Shown one piece after another: positions 33,724-42,066 of a DNA stretch of 64,000 nucleotides. Location of the stretch: positions 37,421 to 101,420 of the forward strand of contig DASVQE010000073.1 of the NCBI GenBank assembly GCA_036389275.1. Reading direction: 5' to 3'. Source of the DNA: QHVT01 sp036389275. Its GTDB lineage: Bacteria > Acidobacteriota > Thermoanaerobaculia > Gp7-AA8. Under the pieces are notes generated by a model. That model was not told the origin of the DNA. It worked only from the letters and a program-made list of their open reading frames with translations, and did not search any database. Within the stretch, counting starts at the first letter, position 1, and each line of letters begins with the position of its first letter. Both the position numbers and the translations under genes were made by a program.

Positions 33724-34952
33724 GCGACCAGCGTGACGCGCTCGCCCGGCATGAGCTGGGCGAGCTTCCACGTCTCGCCCGACATCACCGTCATCGGCTG
33801 CAGGTAGCCGCCGGTGACGGGATGGTCGGGACCCATCACCACCACACTTCCATCCGGATGGAGTTGCACCGTTCCGCACGTCATGCCGATGGAGCGGAGG
33901 TCGGCCGGAATGTCGATGCGCAGCGTTTGCAGCGGACGCAAACGGATGCCGACGCGGTCGAGGCGCGGCGTGACTTCGCATTCGAGCGCGTCAATGCCGG
34001 CGTCGTGCGGACCGCGCATGGTGCGGATGACCAGACGCTCGTCGCGCGCCGCGCCGCCTGAAGGTTCGTCGAAGCCGACGTAGCCGCGCAGTCCGCCCTC
34101 GACCCGTCCCTCGGGCACTCCGCGCCGCACGCGCAGGTCGGGTCCGCACGACCAGACCTCGCGCGCGCTGCGCAGCCGCGGCCAGACCAGCGGACATTCG
34201 AGCAGCGGCAGCGTGGCGAAGTGCGAGGCGAGCAGGTCGTCGAACGGGCCGCCCGCGGGCAAACCGCGCTCGAGGTTGCGCCAGTCGCGTGCGTGTACGA
34301 CCGACGCCAGCGGTGCGCTGGTCAGCTCGACGCCTTCGATCTGTTGCGCGGCGGGCATGCGCGGTGGCGGCGTGCTCACGGCATCGACCACTTCGATGAC
34401 CAGCACGTCGCCGGCGGCGAGAGCGTGCTCCAGATCGGCGTCCGTGCGGCCGAGGAGATTCCAGCCGCCGGGTGAGTCGATCGGATAGAAGCCGGCCACG
34501 CTGCCGGCGATGGCAAACGATCCGCGCGCCACCGGACGCGACGTGGCGCGGCGCGGCATCGACCACTCGGGCGGCCAGCCGTCGAGATAGGCGAAGCCGC
34601 CGCGGAAGCCGAGGTAGCGCGCGGTGAGGCGAAGGCCATCCACCTTGCGCAGAAAGCTCGCCCGCGATTGCTTCGTCAGCCGAAGGAACTCGTCAAGGTC
34701 TTGACCATCGAAGGCGACCCGGATGGTGCGCGTCGTGCCGAGCATCGCCGCCGGAGGCGCGTTGCGCAGCGCGTCGAAGAGCGCGTCGCGACGCGGCGTG
34801 CCGATCACGTACAGCGACGAATGCCCCGGCACCACCGCCCGCACGCCGCTCACCGCGTGCGCCGCGGCGGCGGCGGCGTGCAGCGCCTGCGCGTCGAGAT
34901 CGTCGCGGAGCGTCACCAGGAGCGCCGCGTCGCCGGCCGGAACGAGTTCCAC
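33711..34952 (-). CDS. Fused PxpB-PxpC (KipI-KipA) 5-oxoprolinase component
   Basis: 413 residues from GTG 34952. Residues 1-~160 are the KipI/PxpB (AHS1) part, with VPGHSSLYVIG, RYLGFRGGFAYLDG and FYPIDSPGGWNLLGR. Residues ~165-413 are the KipA/PxpC (AHS2) part, with VPEGRVEGGLRGYVGFDEP and the C-terminal SVVVMGPDHPVTGGYLQP and PGERV. With PxpA, PxpB-PxpC hydrolyses 5-oxoproline to glutamate using ATP. PxpA is not in the window. The fusion is known in other genomes. Confidence 0.82.
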   Translation of the reverse strand: MELVPAGDAALLVTLRDDLDAQALHAAAAAAHAVSGVRAVVPGHSSLYVIGTPRRDALFDALRNAPPAAMLGTTRTIRVAFDGQDLDEFLRLTKQSRASFLRKVDGLRLTARYLGFRGGFAYLDGWPPEWSMPRRATSRPVARGSFAIAGSVAGFYPIDSPGGWNLLGRTDADLEHALAAGDVLVIEVVDAVSTPPPRMPAAQQIEGVELTSAPLASVVHARDWRNLERGLPAGGPFDDLLASHFATLPLLECPLVWPRLRSAREVWSCGPDLRVRRGVPEGRVEGGLRGYVGFDEPSGGAARDERLVIRTMRGPHDAGIDALECEVTPRLDRVGIRLRPLQTLRIDIPADLRSIGMTCGTVQLHPDGSVVVMGPDHPVTGGYLQPMTVMSGETWKLAQLMPGERVTLVAQSP

Positions 34953-34976
34953 GGCATGGTGATAACGTCCGCCATC

Positions 34977-36437
34977 ATGAATCGCAAGCACGAACCGTTT
35001 CTCGTGGAGATCGCCCGCGACGCCATGGTCGAGCGCGGGCTCGAGCCGGAGTTCGATGACGCCGCGCAGCGGCAGCTCGACGGCATCCGCGGAGCGGCGC
35101 GCGACGACGATAAAAGCGTCCGCGATCTGCGCGAGCTGGCCTGGTGCTCCATCGATAACGACGACTCGCGCGATCTCGACCAGCTCACCTGGGCCGAGGA
35201 CCGCGGAGACGGGAACGTGCGCATCCTCATCGCCGTCGCCGACGTCGATGCGCTCGTCGAAAAAGACACGCCCATCGACCTGCACGCGCGGCACAACACC
35301 ACCTCCGTCTACACCGCCGCGAAGATCTTCCCGATGCTGCCGGAGAAGCTGTCGACCGACCTCACCTCGCTCAACGAGGGAGAGGACCGCATCGCCATGG
35401 TCGTCGACATGAACGTCTGCGACGACGGCTCGGTGAGCCAGGGCGACGTCTACCGCGCGCTGGTGCACAACCACGCCAAGCTCGCCTACGACCGCGTCGC
35501 GGCGTGGCTCGACGGCACTGACGACGAGCCGGAGAAAGTCACCGCCGTCCCCGGCCTCGCCGAGAACCTGCGGCTGCAGGACCGCACCGCCGATCTGATG
35601 CGCGCGCTGCGGCACGAGCATGGCGCGCTCGATCTGGAGACCATCGAGGCGCGGCCGGTGATCCGCGACGGACAGGTCGTCGACCTGCAGCAGTCGCGGC
35701 GCAACAACGCCCGGCTGCTCATCGAAGACTTCATGATCGCCGCGAACGGCGCGACGGCGCGCTTTCTCGCCGCGCGCAAACTGCCGAGCATCCGCCGCGT
35801 CGTGCGCTCGCCGGAGCGTTGGGATCGCATCGAGAAAATCGCCGAGGAGCTGGGCGAGCGGCTGCCGCCCGACCCTGATGCGCGCGCGCTCGAGGAGTTT
35901 CTCGTGCGGCGGCGCAAGGCCGATCCGACCCGCTTTCCCGATCTCTCGCTGTCGATCGTGAAGGCCATGGGCGCGGGCGAATACGTGGTCGAGGAAGCGG
36001 GCACCGAGCCGATCGGACACTTCGGCCTGGCGGTGAAGGACTACACGCACTCCACCGCGCCGAACCGCCGCTATCCCGACCTCATCACCCATCGCATGGT
36101 GAAGGCCGCGCTCCGCAACGCGCAGCCGCCGTACACGCTCGACGAGCTGGGCGAGCTCGCGCGGCACTGCACCGATCAGGAAGACGCGGCGAACAAAGTC
36201 GAGCGCCAGGTGCGCAAAGCCGCCGCCGCGCTCATGCTCTCCGACCGCATCGGCTCGACTTTCGACGGCATCGTCACCGGCGCCTCCGCCAAAGGCACGT
36301 GGGTGCGCATCTTCCATCCGCCGGTCGAAGGAAAGCTCGTGCACGGCGCGCAAGGCCTCGACATCGGCGACCGCGTGAAGGTGAAGCTGACGGACGTGAA
36401 CGTCGAGCGCGGCTTCATCGACTTCGTTCGTCGATAG
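34977..36437 (+). CDS. RNB-domain ribonuclease (RNase II/R-like, short form)
   Basis: 486 residues from ATG 34977; an ATG at 34956 is possible. No cold-shock domains precede the RNB domain. Catalytic acids are Asp60, Asp66 and Asp68 in SIDNDDSRDLDQLTW; the fourth acidic position is Gln69 (Asp210 in E. coli RNase II). Then DLTSLNEGEDRIAMVVDM, the KDYTHSTAPNRRYPDL motif and a C-terminal S1 domain. It degrades RNA 3' to 5'. The gene's last 11 codons are one half of a 36-nt direct repeat. Confidence 0.85.
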   Translation: MNRKHEPFLVEIARDAMVERGLEPEFDDAAQRQLDGIRGAARDDDKSVRDLRELAWCSIDNDDSRDLDQLTWAEDRGDGNVRILIAVADVDALVEKDTPIDLHARHNTTSVYTAAKIFPMLPEKLSTDLTSLNEGEDRIAMVVDMNVCDDGSVSQGDVYRALVHNHAKLAYDRVAAWLDGTDDEPEKVTAVPGLAENLRLQDRTADLMRALRHEHGALDLETIEARPVIRDGQVVDLQQSRRNNARLLIEDFMIAANGATARFLAARKLPSIRRVVRSPERWDRIEKIAEELGERLPPDPDARALEEFLVRRRKADPTRFPDLSLSIVKAMGAGEYVVEEAGTEPIGHFGLAVKDYTHSTAPNRRYPDLITHRMVKAALRNAQPPYTLDELGELARHCTDQEDAANKVERQVRKAAAALMLSDRIGSTFDGIVTGASAKGTWVRIFHPPVEGKLVHGAQGLDIGDRVKVKLTDVNVERGFIDFVRR

Positions 36438-36438
36438 C
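36403..36438 (+). repeat. 36-nt direct repeat A (3' end of the RNB gene)
   Basis: Encodes (V)ERGFIDFVRR-stop of the RNB gene. It differs from copy B (39845-39880) at one position (C36413 versus T39855). It contains ATCGAC-N7-GTCGAT as a small dyad. It forms the left edge of a 3.4-kb module of three genes. Confidence 0.95.
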
Positions 36439-37356
36439 TCACAGCCCCTGCGCGAGCTCCTCGATGACGGAGCGCAGCCACATCGCGGCGGGATCGAACT
36501 GCGCGCGCTCGTGCCACAGGACGACGCAGGGCGCCGGCGGAAGAGGCAGCGGGACGTCGTGCACGCGCAGCTTGTAGCGCGCCGCTTCGGCGCGCGCGAG
36601 CCGCTCCGGGACGATGCCGGCGAATCCGGTGCGGGCCACTAGGCGCGGCACGCTGACCATGTGCGCGACGGTCGCGCCGATGCGCCGCTCCAGGCCGCGC
36701 GCGTGCAGCAGGTTGTCCATCTGGCCCGTCTCCGCGGCCGCGGCGTAGATCAGACGGATCTGCGGGATCGCGACGAACGTGCGGAGATCGAGCTTCCGGC
36801 GCGGCAGCCGCTGACTGGCGCGGAGCAGGCAGACGAACCGCTCGTCGAAGAGCTTCGAGGCGATGGTGTTGAACGGCGCGAGATGGCGGTAGAAACCGAT
36901 CGCGAGATCTGCTTCTCCCGATTGCAGCTCGTCGATGGGAGGATCGAAGAGCGCGCCGGCGGAGATCGTCCAGATGCGTACGCGCGGCGCGATCTTCTGG
37001 AGATACTCGACGAGCAGCGGCAGGAAGATCGCCTCCACGTAGTCATTCGCCACGATCCGAAACTCGCGCAGCGATTCCTCCGGGCGGAAGAGCGGCGTCT
37101 CGAAGGCTGTCCGCACTTTGCCCAGCGCCTCGGCCAGCGGTCCGATCAGCTCGCGCGCGCGGCGCGTCGGGACCATCCGCCCACCGCTGCGCTCGAACAG
37201 CGGATCGCCGACCACGCTGCGCAGCCGTGAGAGAGCGATGCTAACGGCCGGCTGCGTGAGCCCGAGGCGGGCCGCCGCGCGCGTGACGTTCTGCTCCGCC
37301 ATCAACGCCTCGAAGACGCGCAGCAGGTTCAGATCAATCGCGTCGAACGCCGTCAT
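36439..37356 (-). CDS. LysR-family transcriptional regulator
   Basis: 305 residues from ATG 37356; a TTG at 37368 is also open. The winged helix-turn-helix (residues ~5-62) has LNLLRVFEALMAEQNVTRAAARLGLTQPAVSIALSRLR split over its helices, followed by the periplasmic-binding-like effector domain. It diverges from the hydrolase and dehydrogenase genes and probably controls them. Its ATG-side region holds a LysR-type dyad. Ligand unknown. Confidence 0.93.
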   Translation of the reverse strand: MTAFDAIDLNLLRVFEALMAEQNVTRAAARLGLTQPAVSIALSRLRSVVGDPLFERSGGRMVPTRRARELIGPLAEALGKVRTAFETPLFRPEESLREFRIVANDYVEAIFLPLLVEYLQKIAPRVRIWTISAGALFDPPIDELQSGEADLAIGFYRHLAPFNTIASKLFDERFVCLLRASQRLPRRKLDLRTFVAIPQIRLIYAAAAETGQMDNLLHARGLERRIGATVAHMVSVPRLVARTGFAGIVPERLARAEAARYKLRVHDVPLPLPPAPCVVLWHERAQFDPAAMWLRSVIEELAQGL

Positions 37357-37376
37357 AAGCGGTGGCAATAGTAGTC

Positions 37377-37395
37377 ATTCGAAGAATCAATGAAT
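37377..37395. promoter_or_regulatory. Predicted LysR-type operator
   Basis: ATTC-N11-GAAT dyad (37377-37380 and 37392-37395), of the T-N11-A class bound by LysR regulators. It also contains the shorter ATTC-GAA-GAAT. It lies 20 nt before TATTCT (37415-37420), the -10 box for the hydrolase gene, so it covers the -35 region. Confidence 0.55.
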
Positions 37396-37426
37396 CCAAT
37401 AGTACGCCCATGCGTATTCTCGGTGC

Positions 37427-38887
37427 ATGACCGCACTTCGAGTTGCCTCCGCGTCGTTCGCCGCGCTGCTGATCGTCTCCGGCTGTTCGGTCGCGACCTC
37501 ACCCGTCGCGCCGGCGAAAGTCGCGCTGACGCCGTGTCACGTAGCCAACATCGAGGAAGAGGTCCGCTGCGGCGTGCTGCCCGTTCCGGAGAATCGCGAG
37601 CGTCCCACCGGACGCATGCTGCCGCTGAAGATCGTGGTCCTCCCGGCGCACTCCGCGCAGCCGGCGCGCGAGCCGGTGTTCTTCCTCACCGGCGGGCCGG
37701 GCAACGCGGCCACGAACAACGCGCCGCAACTCGTCGAGTTCCAAGAGCGGCAGACCCACGACATCGTGCTCGTCGACGCCCGCGGCACCGGCGAAGGCCA
37801 CGCGCTGAACTGCCCCATCCCCGGCTCGGACGGCAATCTCCAGTTGTACCTGCAGCCGCTGTTCGCCGACGTGGCGGCGTTCCGCACGTGCCGCGAGGAG
37901 CTGCAGAAGACGGCCGACCTGACGCAGTACACGACCCTGCACATCGCCCGCGACCTCGAGGACGCGCGCCGCGCCCTCGGCTACGAACAGATCCACCTGC
38001 ACGCCGTGTCGTACGGCACCCGTCTGGCGATCGCGTACATGCAACTGTTCGGCGCGCACGTGCGCAGCGCGATGCTCAACGGGCTGGCGCCGCTGGCCAA
38101 CCGCAATCCGCTGTACATGCCGGCCAACGCGCAACAGGGGCTCGACGTGCTGATCGAAGAATGCAACGCGGAGGCGGCGTGCCGTCAGGCGTATCCAACC
38201 ATCCGCGCCGACGTCGACGAAGTCATGCGCAGGCTTCGCCAGGCGCCGGCGCGCGTGCAGGTCAAGCATCCCGCCACCGGAGCAGCGGCCGAGGTCCTGC
38301 TGACGGACATCACGTTCAGCGACATGCTGCGGACCATGCTGTACGCGCAGTGGATCAGCACGCGCGAGATCCCGGCGCTGCTGCAGCGGGCCAAAGCGGG
38401 CGATCTCACCGCCTTCGCCGACCTCGCCGTCCGCTCGCGCGCCGGCATGTTTCGCGGGTTCGCTCTCGGCGCGGCGATGTCGGTGCTCTGCAGCGAAGAC
38501 ATTCCGCGCATCACCGAAGAAGACATCGTGCGCGAGACCGCCGGCACGTTCGCCGGAGACTATCGCGTGCGCAGCAACATCGCCGCGTGCGCGGAGTGGC
38601 CGAAAGCGCAGCTTCCCGCGACGTACTTTCAGGACTTCCGATCGAACGTGCCCGTCGTTTTCGTCTCCGGCAAGGGCGATCCGGTGACGCCGCCGCGCTG
38701 GGCAGAGGCGGTGAAGGCGCAGTTCCCGAACAGCCTGCACCTGATCGTGCCCGGCGGGCATGTGCCGATGAACGAATGCATCGACGCGATTCGCGCCGGA
38801 CTGTTCCGCAGCGCGAACATCGCCACGCTCGACACGAGCTGCGTCGCCGCGCTGCGCAACGATCCATTCGTCACGACGAAGCCGTAA
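37427..38887 (+). CDS. TAP-like alpha/beta hydrolase lipoprotein
   Basis: 486 residues. Lipobox LIVSGC at about residue 20. The fold is that of tripeptidyl/prolyl aminopeptidase-like hydrolases: VFFLTGGPGNAA oxyanion segment, DIVLVDARGTGEG, the nucleophile elbow VSYGTRLA, the acid region SGKGDPVTPP and the His in PGGHVPM. It probably cleaves peptides at the cell envelope. TATTCT ends 6 nt before the ATG. It is followed after 2 nt by the dehydrogenase gene, so peptide cleavage and amino-acid oxidation may be linked. Confidence 0.85.
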   Translation: MTALRVASASFAALLIVSGCSVATSPVAPAKVALTPCHVANIEEEVRCGVLPVPENRERPTGRMLPLKIVVLPAHSAQPAREPVFFLTGGPGNAATNNAPQLVEFQERQTHDIVLVDARGTGEGHALNCPIPGSDGNLQLYLQPLFADVAAFRTCREELQKTADLTQYTTLHIARDLEDARRALGYEQIHLHAVSYGTRLAIAYMQLFGAHVRSAMLNGLAPLANRNPLYMPANAQQGLDVLIEECNAEAACRQAYPTIRADVDEVMRRLRQAPARVQVKHPATGAAAEVLLTDITFSDMLRTMLYAQWISTREIPALLQRAKAGDLTAFADLAVRSRAGMFRGFALGAAMSVLCSEDIPRITEEDIVRETAGTFAGDYRVRSNIAACAEWPKAQLPATYFQDFRSNVPVVFVSGKGDPVTPPRWAEAVKAQFPNSLHLIVPGGHVPMNECIDAIRAGLFRSANIATLDTSCVAALRNDPFVTTKP

Positions 38888-38889
38888 AC

Positions 38890-39879
38890 GTGCACGATCT
38901 CCGTTTCCGCGACGAGACGACCGGCCTCTGCGCGCACATCGTCTTCGACACGATCCGCTTCGGCCGTGCCGTCGGAGGCGTACGCACGTTTGCGTATGCG
39001 AGCGAAGCGGACGCGGTGAGCGATGCCGCGCGTCTGGCCGGTGCGATGTCGCTCAAGACCGCCATCGCCGGTCTCCGCGCGGGCGGCGCGAAAACAGCGG
39101 TGCTTCTGCACGATCGCCTCGATCGCGCGCAAGCCTTCCGCCGCCTCGGCCAATTCATCGAGGACCTCGCGGGTCTCTACCGCTGCGCCGGAGACCTCGG
39201 CACCACCGCGGACGATCTGCTGTCGATGGCGGAAACGACCCGCTACGTCCAGACCCGCGACCTCGCCGACGGCGCCGCGCGCGGCGTCGTCAATTGCATG
39301 AACGCGTGCGCGCGGCTGCGCGGTCACGACAGCGTGGCCGGATTACGCGTGGCCGTGCAGGGCTGCGGCAGCATGGGCTCGGCCGTCGCGCAGCGCCTCG
39401 TCGCGAGCGGCGCCGAGGTGCTCGTCGCAGACGTCGATGAGAAGCAGGCGCGGGCGGTGGCGCGCGCGATCGGTGCGCGCGTGATCGACGCCGAGGACGT
39501 GCTGCTCGCGAACGTAGACGTCGTCGCACCCTGCGCGATCGGCGGCGTGATCACCGAACGGATCGCAACAGACATGCGCGCCTGGGCCATCTGCGGCGCC
39601 GCGAACAATCAACTCGCCGCGCCGGAGGTCGAGCAACGTCTCGCCGCGCGCGGCGTGCTCTTCGTTCCCGACTTCGTCGCCTCGTGCGGCGCCGTCATCG
39701 CCGGCACGGCGATGGAGCTGAACGGCGTCGAACCGCTGCCGCTCATCGACGCGCTCACCGACACCACGCGGGAGATTCTGGAGACCGCCAGCGCCGAGCG
39801 GCGGACCGCCACCGAGATCGCCGAGCGCGTCGCTCGCGAGCGGCTCGAGCGCGGTTTCATCGACTTCGTTCGTCGATAG
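38890..39879 (+). CDS. Leu/Phe/Glu/Val dehydrogenase-family protein
   Basis: 329 residues from a GTG 2 nt after the hydrolase stop codon. The substrate domain has MSLKTAIAGLRAGGAKTAV (catalytic Lys within GGAK) and AGDLGTTADDL (catalytic Asp region). The NAD domain has VAVQGCGSMGSAVAQ. The length and short N-terminus fit leucine or phenylalanine dehydrogenase rather than glutamate dehydrogenase. It oxidatively deaminates an aliphatic or aromatic L-amino acid with NAD. The final ERGFIDFVRR is copied from the RNB gene; see direct repeat B. Confidence 0.87.
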   Translation: MHDLRFRDETTGLCAHIVFDTIRFGRAVGGVRTFAYASEADAVSDAARLAGAMSLKTAIAGLRAGGAKTAVLLHDRLDRAQAFRRLGQFIEDLAGLYRCAGDLGTTADDLLSMAETTRYVQTRDLADGAARGVVNCMNACARLRGHDSVAGLRVAVQGCGSMGSAVAQRLVASGAEVLVADVDEKQARAVARAIGARVIDAEDVLLANVDVVAPCAIGGVITERIATDMRAWAICGAANNQLAAPEVEQRLAARGVLFVPDFVASCGAVIAGTAMELNGVEPLPLIDALTDTTREILETASAERRTATEIAERVARERLERGFIDFVRR

Positions 39880-39880
39880 C
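39845..39880 (+). repeat. 36-nt direct repeat B (3' end of the dehydrogenase gene)
   Basis: Identical to copy A apart from one base. It gives the dehydrogenase its last 11 codons and, on the opposite strand, the last ~8 codons of the panD-like gene. The right edge of the inserted-looking module. Confidence 0.95.
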
Positions 39881-40192
39881 CGTCACCTCGTTGCCTTCGC
39901 CGAGGGTGACGATCTTCGCGCTGTGGTTCAGCGTCTGCCCGTCGTGCAGCAGGCCGTAGGCGAGGATGCTCACGCGATCGCCGGCGCGCATGTTCGGCGC
40001 GTGCAGCTCTCCCGCCGCCGCCACCTCGGCGAATGTCGTGACGTGCGCGCCGGTGGCGTGGTTCACCAGCTCCACTTCTTCGAGCGGCAGGATGTTGGCG
40101 GCGGCGAGAACGGCCGCATCGGCGCGCAGCGTGAGCGCGTCGCCGTGCGTCACGGTGGCGTTGCGGATCGCCGCGCGCAGCAGCCGGCGCAT
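39857..40192 (-). CDS. PanD-like protein lacking the pyruvoyl-forming Gly-Ser site
   Basis: 111 residues from ATG 40192, TGATG-coupled to panC. The fold pattern of aspartate 1-decarboxylase is clear: ATVTHGD, AANILPLEEVELVNHATG, AGDRVSILAYG, LNHSAKIV. However, the self-cleaving Gly24-Ser25 of E. coli PanD is absent (ALTLRADAAV in its place and no Gly-Ser pair anywhere), and Lys9, Arg54 and Tyr58 are replaced by Ala, His and Phe. Without Ser25 no pyruvoyl cofactor can form. It is either a pseudoenzyme, a changed enzyme or a regulator within panB-panC-panD. Confidence 0.75.
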   Translation of the reverse strand: MRRLLRAAIRNATVTHGDALTLRADAAVLAAANILPLEEVELVNHATGAHVTTFAEVAAAGELHAPNMRAGDRVSILAYGLLHDGQTLNHSAKIVTLGEGNEVTAIDERSR

Positions 40193-41043
40193 CACGAGCG
40201 CGCCACCCGGATGTTGTCGATCAGGCGCGTGCGGCCGATGCGCACCGCGCCGGCCAGCAGCAGCTCGCGCGCGAAGTCGGCCGGCGGCAGGAAGGTCTCC
40301 GGATCGACGACCGCGAGGTAGTCGACCTCGACGCCGCCTTCCTCGGCCACGACGCGGTGCATCAGCTTCTCGACGCCCGCGACCTCGTGAATCCCATGCG
40401 TGATCGCTTCTTCGCCGGCGCGCAGCGCGCGATGGAGCACCGGCGCTTTGGCGCGCTCGCTCTCCGACAGATAGCTGTTGCGCGACGACAGCGCCAGGCC
40501 GTCGTGCTCGCGCACCGTCTCGCCGAAGATGAGGCGCAGCGGCACGTCGAGATCGCGCACCATCCGCTCGATCACCGCGCACTGCTGCGCGTCCTTCCGG
40601 CCGAACGCGGCCAGGTCGGGCTGCACGATCTCGAAGAGCTTCATCACCACCGTGGCCACGCCGTCGAAGTGGCCGGGGCGGCGCTCGCCTTCGAGCGGTG
40701 CGGAGACGCCGCCGACGACGATCGATGTAGTCGCGCCGGGCGGATACATCGTCTCCACTTCCGGCATGAAGAGCAGATCGGTGGCGGCCTGCTCGAGCAG
40801 CTCGCGGTCGCGCGCTTCGTCGCGAGGATAGCGGCTGAAATCCTCCGACGGGCCGAACTGGCGCGGATTGACGAAGATCGAGGCGACCACGAACGTCGCC
40901 CCGGCTTCGCGCGCCGCGGCGATCAGCGAGAGATGCCCGTCGTGCAGGAACCCCATCGTCGGCACGAAGCCGATCGTGGCGCCGTGCGCGCGCGCTGCCG
41001 CCACCGCCGCCCGCACTTCCTCGATGGTCCGGACCAGCTTCAC
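40192..41043 (-). CDS. panC: Pantothenate synthetase
   Basis: 283 residues from a GTG overlapping the panB stop codon. GFVPTMGFLHDGHLSLI is the ATP HIGH-like site, SIFVNPRQFGPSEDFSRYPR and FGRKDAQQ the pantoate site, and LALSSRNSYLS the KMSKS-like loop. It joins pantoate and beta-alanine with ATP. Confidence 0.96.
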   Translation of the reverse strand: MKLVRTIEEVRAAVAAARAHGATIGFVPTMGFLHDGHLSLIAAAREAGATFVVASIFVNPRQFGPSEDFSRYPRDEARDRELLEQAATDLLFMPEVETMYPPGATTSIVVGGVSAPLEGERRPGHFDGVATVVMKLFEIVQPDLAAFGRKDAQQCAVIERMVRDLDVPLRLIFGETVREHDGLALSSRNSYLSESERAKAPVLHRALRAGEEAITHGIHEVAGVEKLMHRVVAEEGGVEVDYLAVVDPETFLPPADFARELLLAGAVRIGRTRLIDNIRVARS

Positions 41044-41930
41044 TGCGCGGCCTTCGGCATCTCCACCACCACGCCGCTGTCGTCGCGCGTGGCGTAGAGG
41101 CGCTTGAGCTCCTCGTCGCTGGCCATGTGGAACGACTCCTTCGACTCGTCGGGGAACTGGCCGTCGCGCACGTCGCGCAGATACGCCTCGAGCGCGCTCT
41201 GCATGTCGGCGCCGATGTTCGCGTAGCGGCGCACGAACTTCGGCGTGTGGCCGTCGTACATGCCGAGGACGTCGTGGAAGACGAGCACCTGCCCGTCGCA
41301 CGACGGACCGGCGCCGATGCCGATCGTAGGGATGGTCAACTGCTCGGTGATCATCGCCGCGAGCTCGGACGGCACGCACTCGAGCACGATCGAGAAGCAG
41401 CCGGCGCGCTCGAGCGCGACCGCCTCGTCGATGAGCCGCCGCGCGTCGTCGGCATGCTTGCCTTGCAGCTTGAATCCGCCGAGGGCGTTCACCGACTGCG
41501 GCGTGAGTCCGATGTGACCCATCACCGGAATCTCCGCGTCGAGGATGGCCTCGATGGTGCGGATGCGGCTCGCCTTCGCGCCCTCGACCTTCACCGCATG
41601 CGCGCCGGCCTGGATGAAGCGGCCGGCGTTCCGCACCGACTCCTCGACCGACACGTGATACGAGAGATACGGCATGTCGCCGACCAGCAGCGCCGACTGG
41701 ATGCCGCGCGCCGCGGCCCGCGTGTGGTGCAGCATGTCGTCGACGGTGACGCTGAGCGTGTCGGGATACCCGAGCACCACCATGCCGAGGGAATCGCCGA
41801 CCAGGATCACGTCGGCGCCGGCGGCATCAGCGATGCGCGCGCTCGGATAGTCGTACGCGGTGAGCATCCCGATCCGGGACACACCCTTCATCGCGCGAAT
41901 GGACGGGACGGTGAGTTTCTTGTTGGCCAT
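41040..41930 (-). CDS. panB: 3-methyl-2-oxobutanoate hydroxymethyltransferase
   Basis: 296 residues from ATG 41930, with AGGAGCTG upstream. MLTAYDYPSARIADAAGAD, VGDSLGMVVLG and GHIGLTPQSVN with the conserved metal ligands and Glu in VLECVPSELA. It makes ketopantoate. First gene of panB-panC-panD. Confidence 0.96.
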   Translation of the reverse strand: MANKKLTVPSIRAMKGVSRIGMLTAYDYPSARIADAAGADVILVGDSLGMVVLGYPDTLSVTVDDMLHHTRAAARGIQSALLVGDMPYLSYHVSVEESVRNAGRFIQAGAHAVKVEGAKASRIRTIEAILDAEIPVMGHIGLTPQSVNALGGFKLQGKHADDARRLIDEAVALERAGCFSIVLECVPSELAAMITEQLTIPTIGIGAGPSCDGQVLVFHDVLGMYDGHTPKFVRRYANIGADMQSALEAYLRDVRDGQFPDESKESFHMASDEELKRLYATRDDSGVVVEMPKAAQ

Positions 41931-41962
41931 CAGCTCCTCCTTGGAACGAGAGGAGCGAGGCG

Positions 41963-42039
41963 AACACGGAACTCGGAACACGGAACACGGAACGACTGCT
42001 GCCTTCGTTCCGTGTTCCGAGTTCCGTGTTCTGCGTTCC
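41963..42039. repeat. Intergenic hairpin with iterated ACACGGA words
   Basis: Left arm about 41963-41995 holds AACACGGA in several tandem repeats with CTCGGAACACGGA; the right arm 42005-42039 is its complement with one unit fewer. It lies between panB and the 3' end of the deoxynucleoside kinase gene, downstream of the kinase and upstream of panB. Confidence 0.85.
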
Positions 42040-42066
42040 CCTACGTCTTCGTCTCGGTCCGTCGAC

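Noticed and set aside
37390..38889. N-terminal 500 residues in frame with the dehydrogenase
   Set aside because: They overlap the alpha/beta hydrolase in another frame and show no domain; the dehydrogenase begins at GTG 38890.
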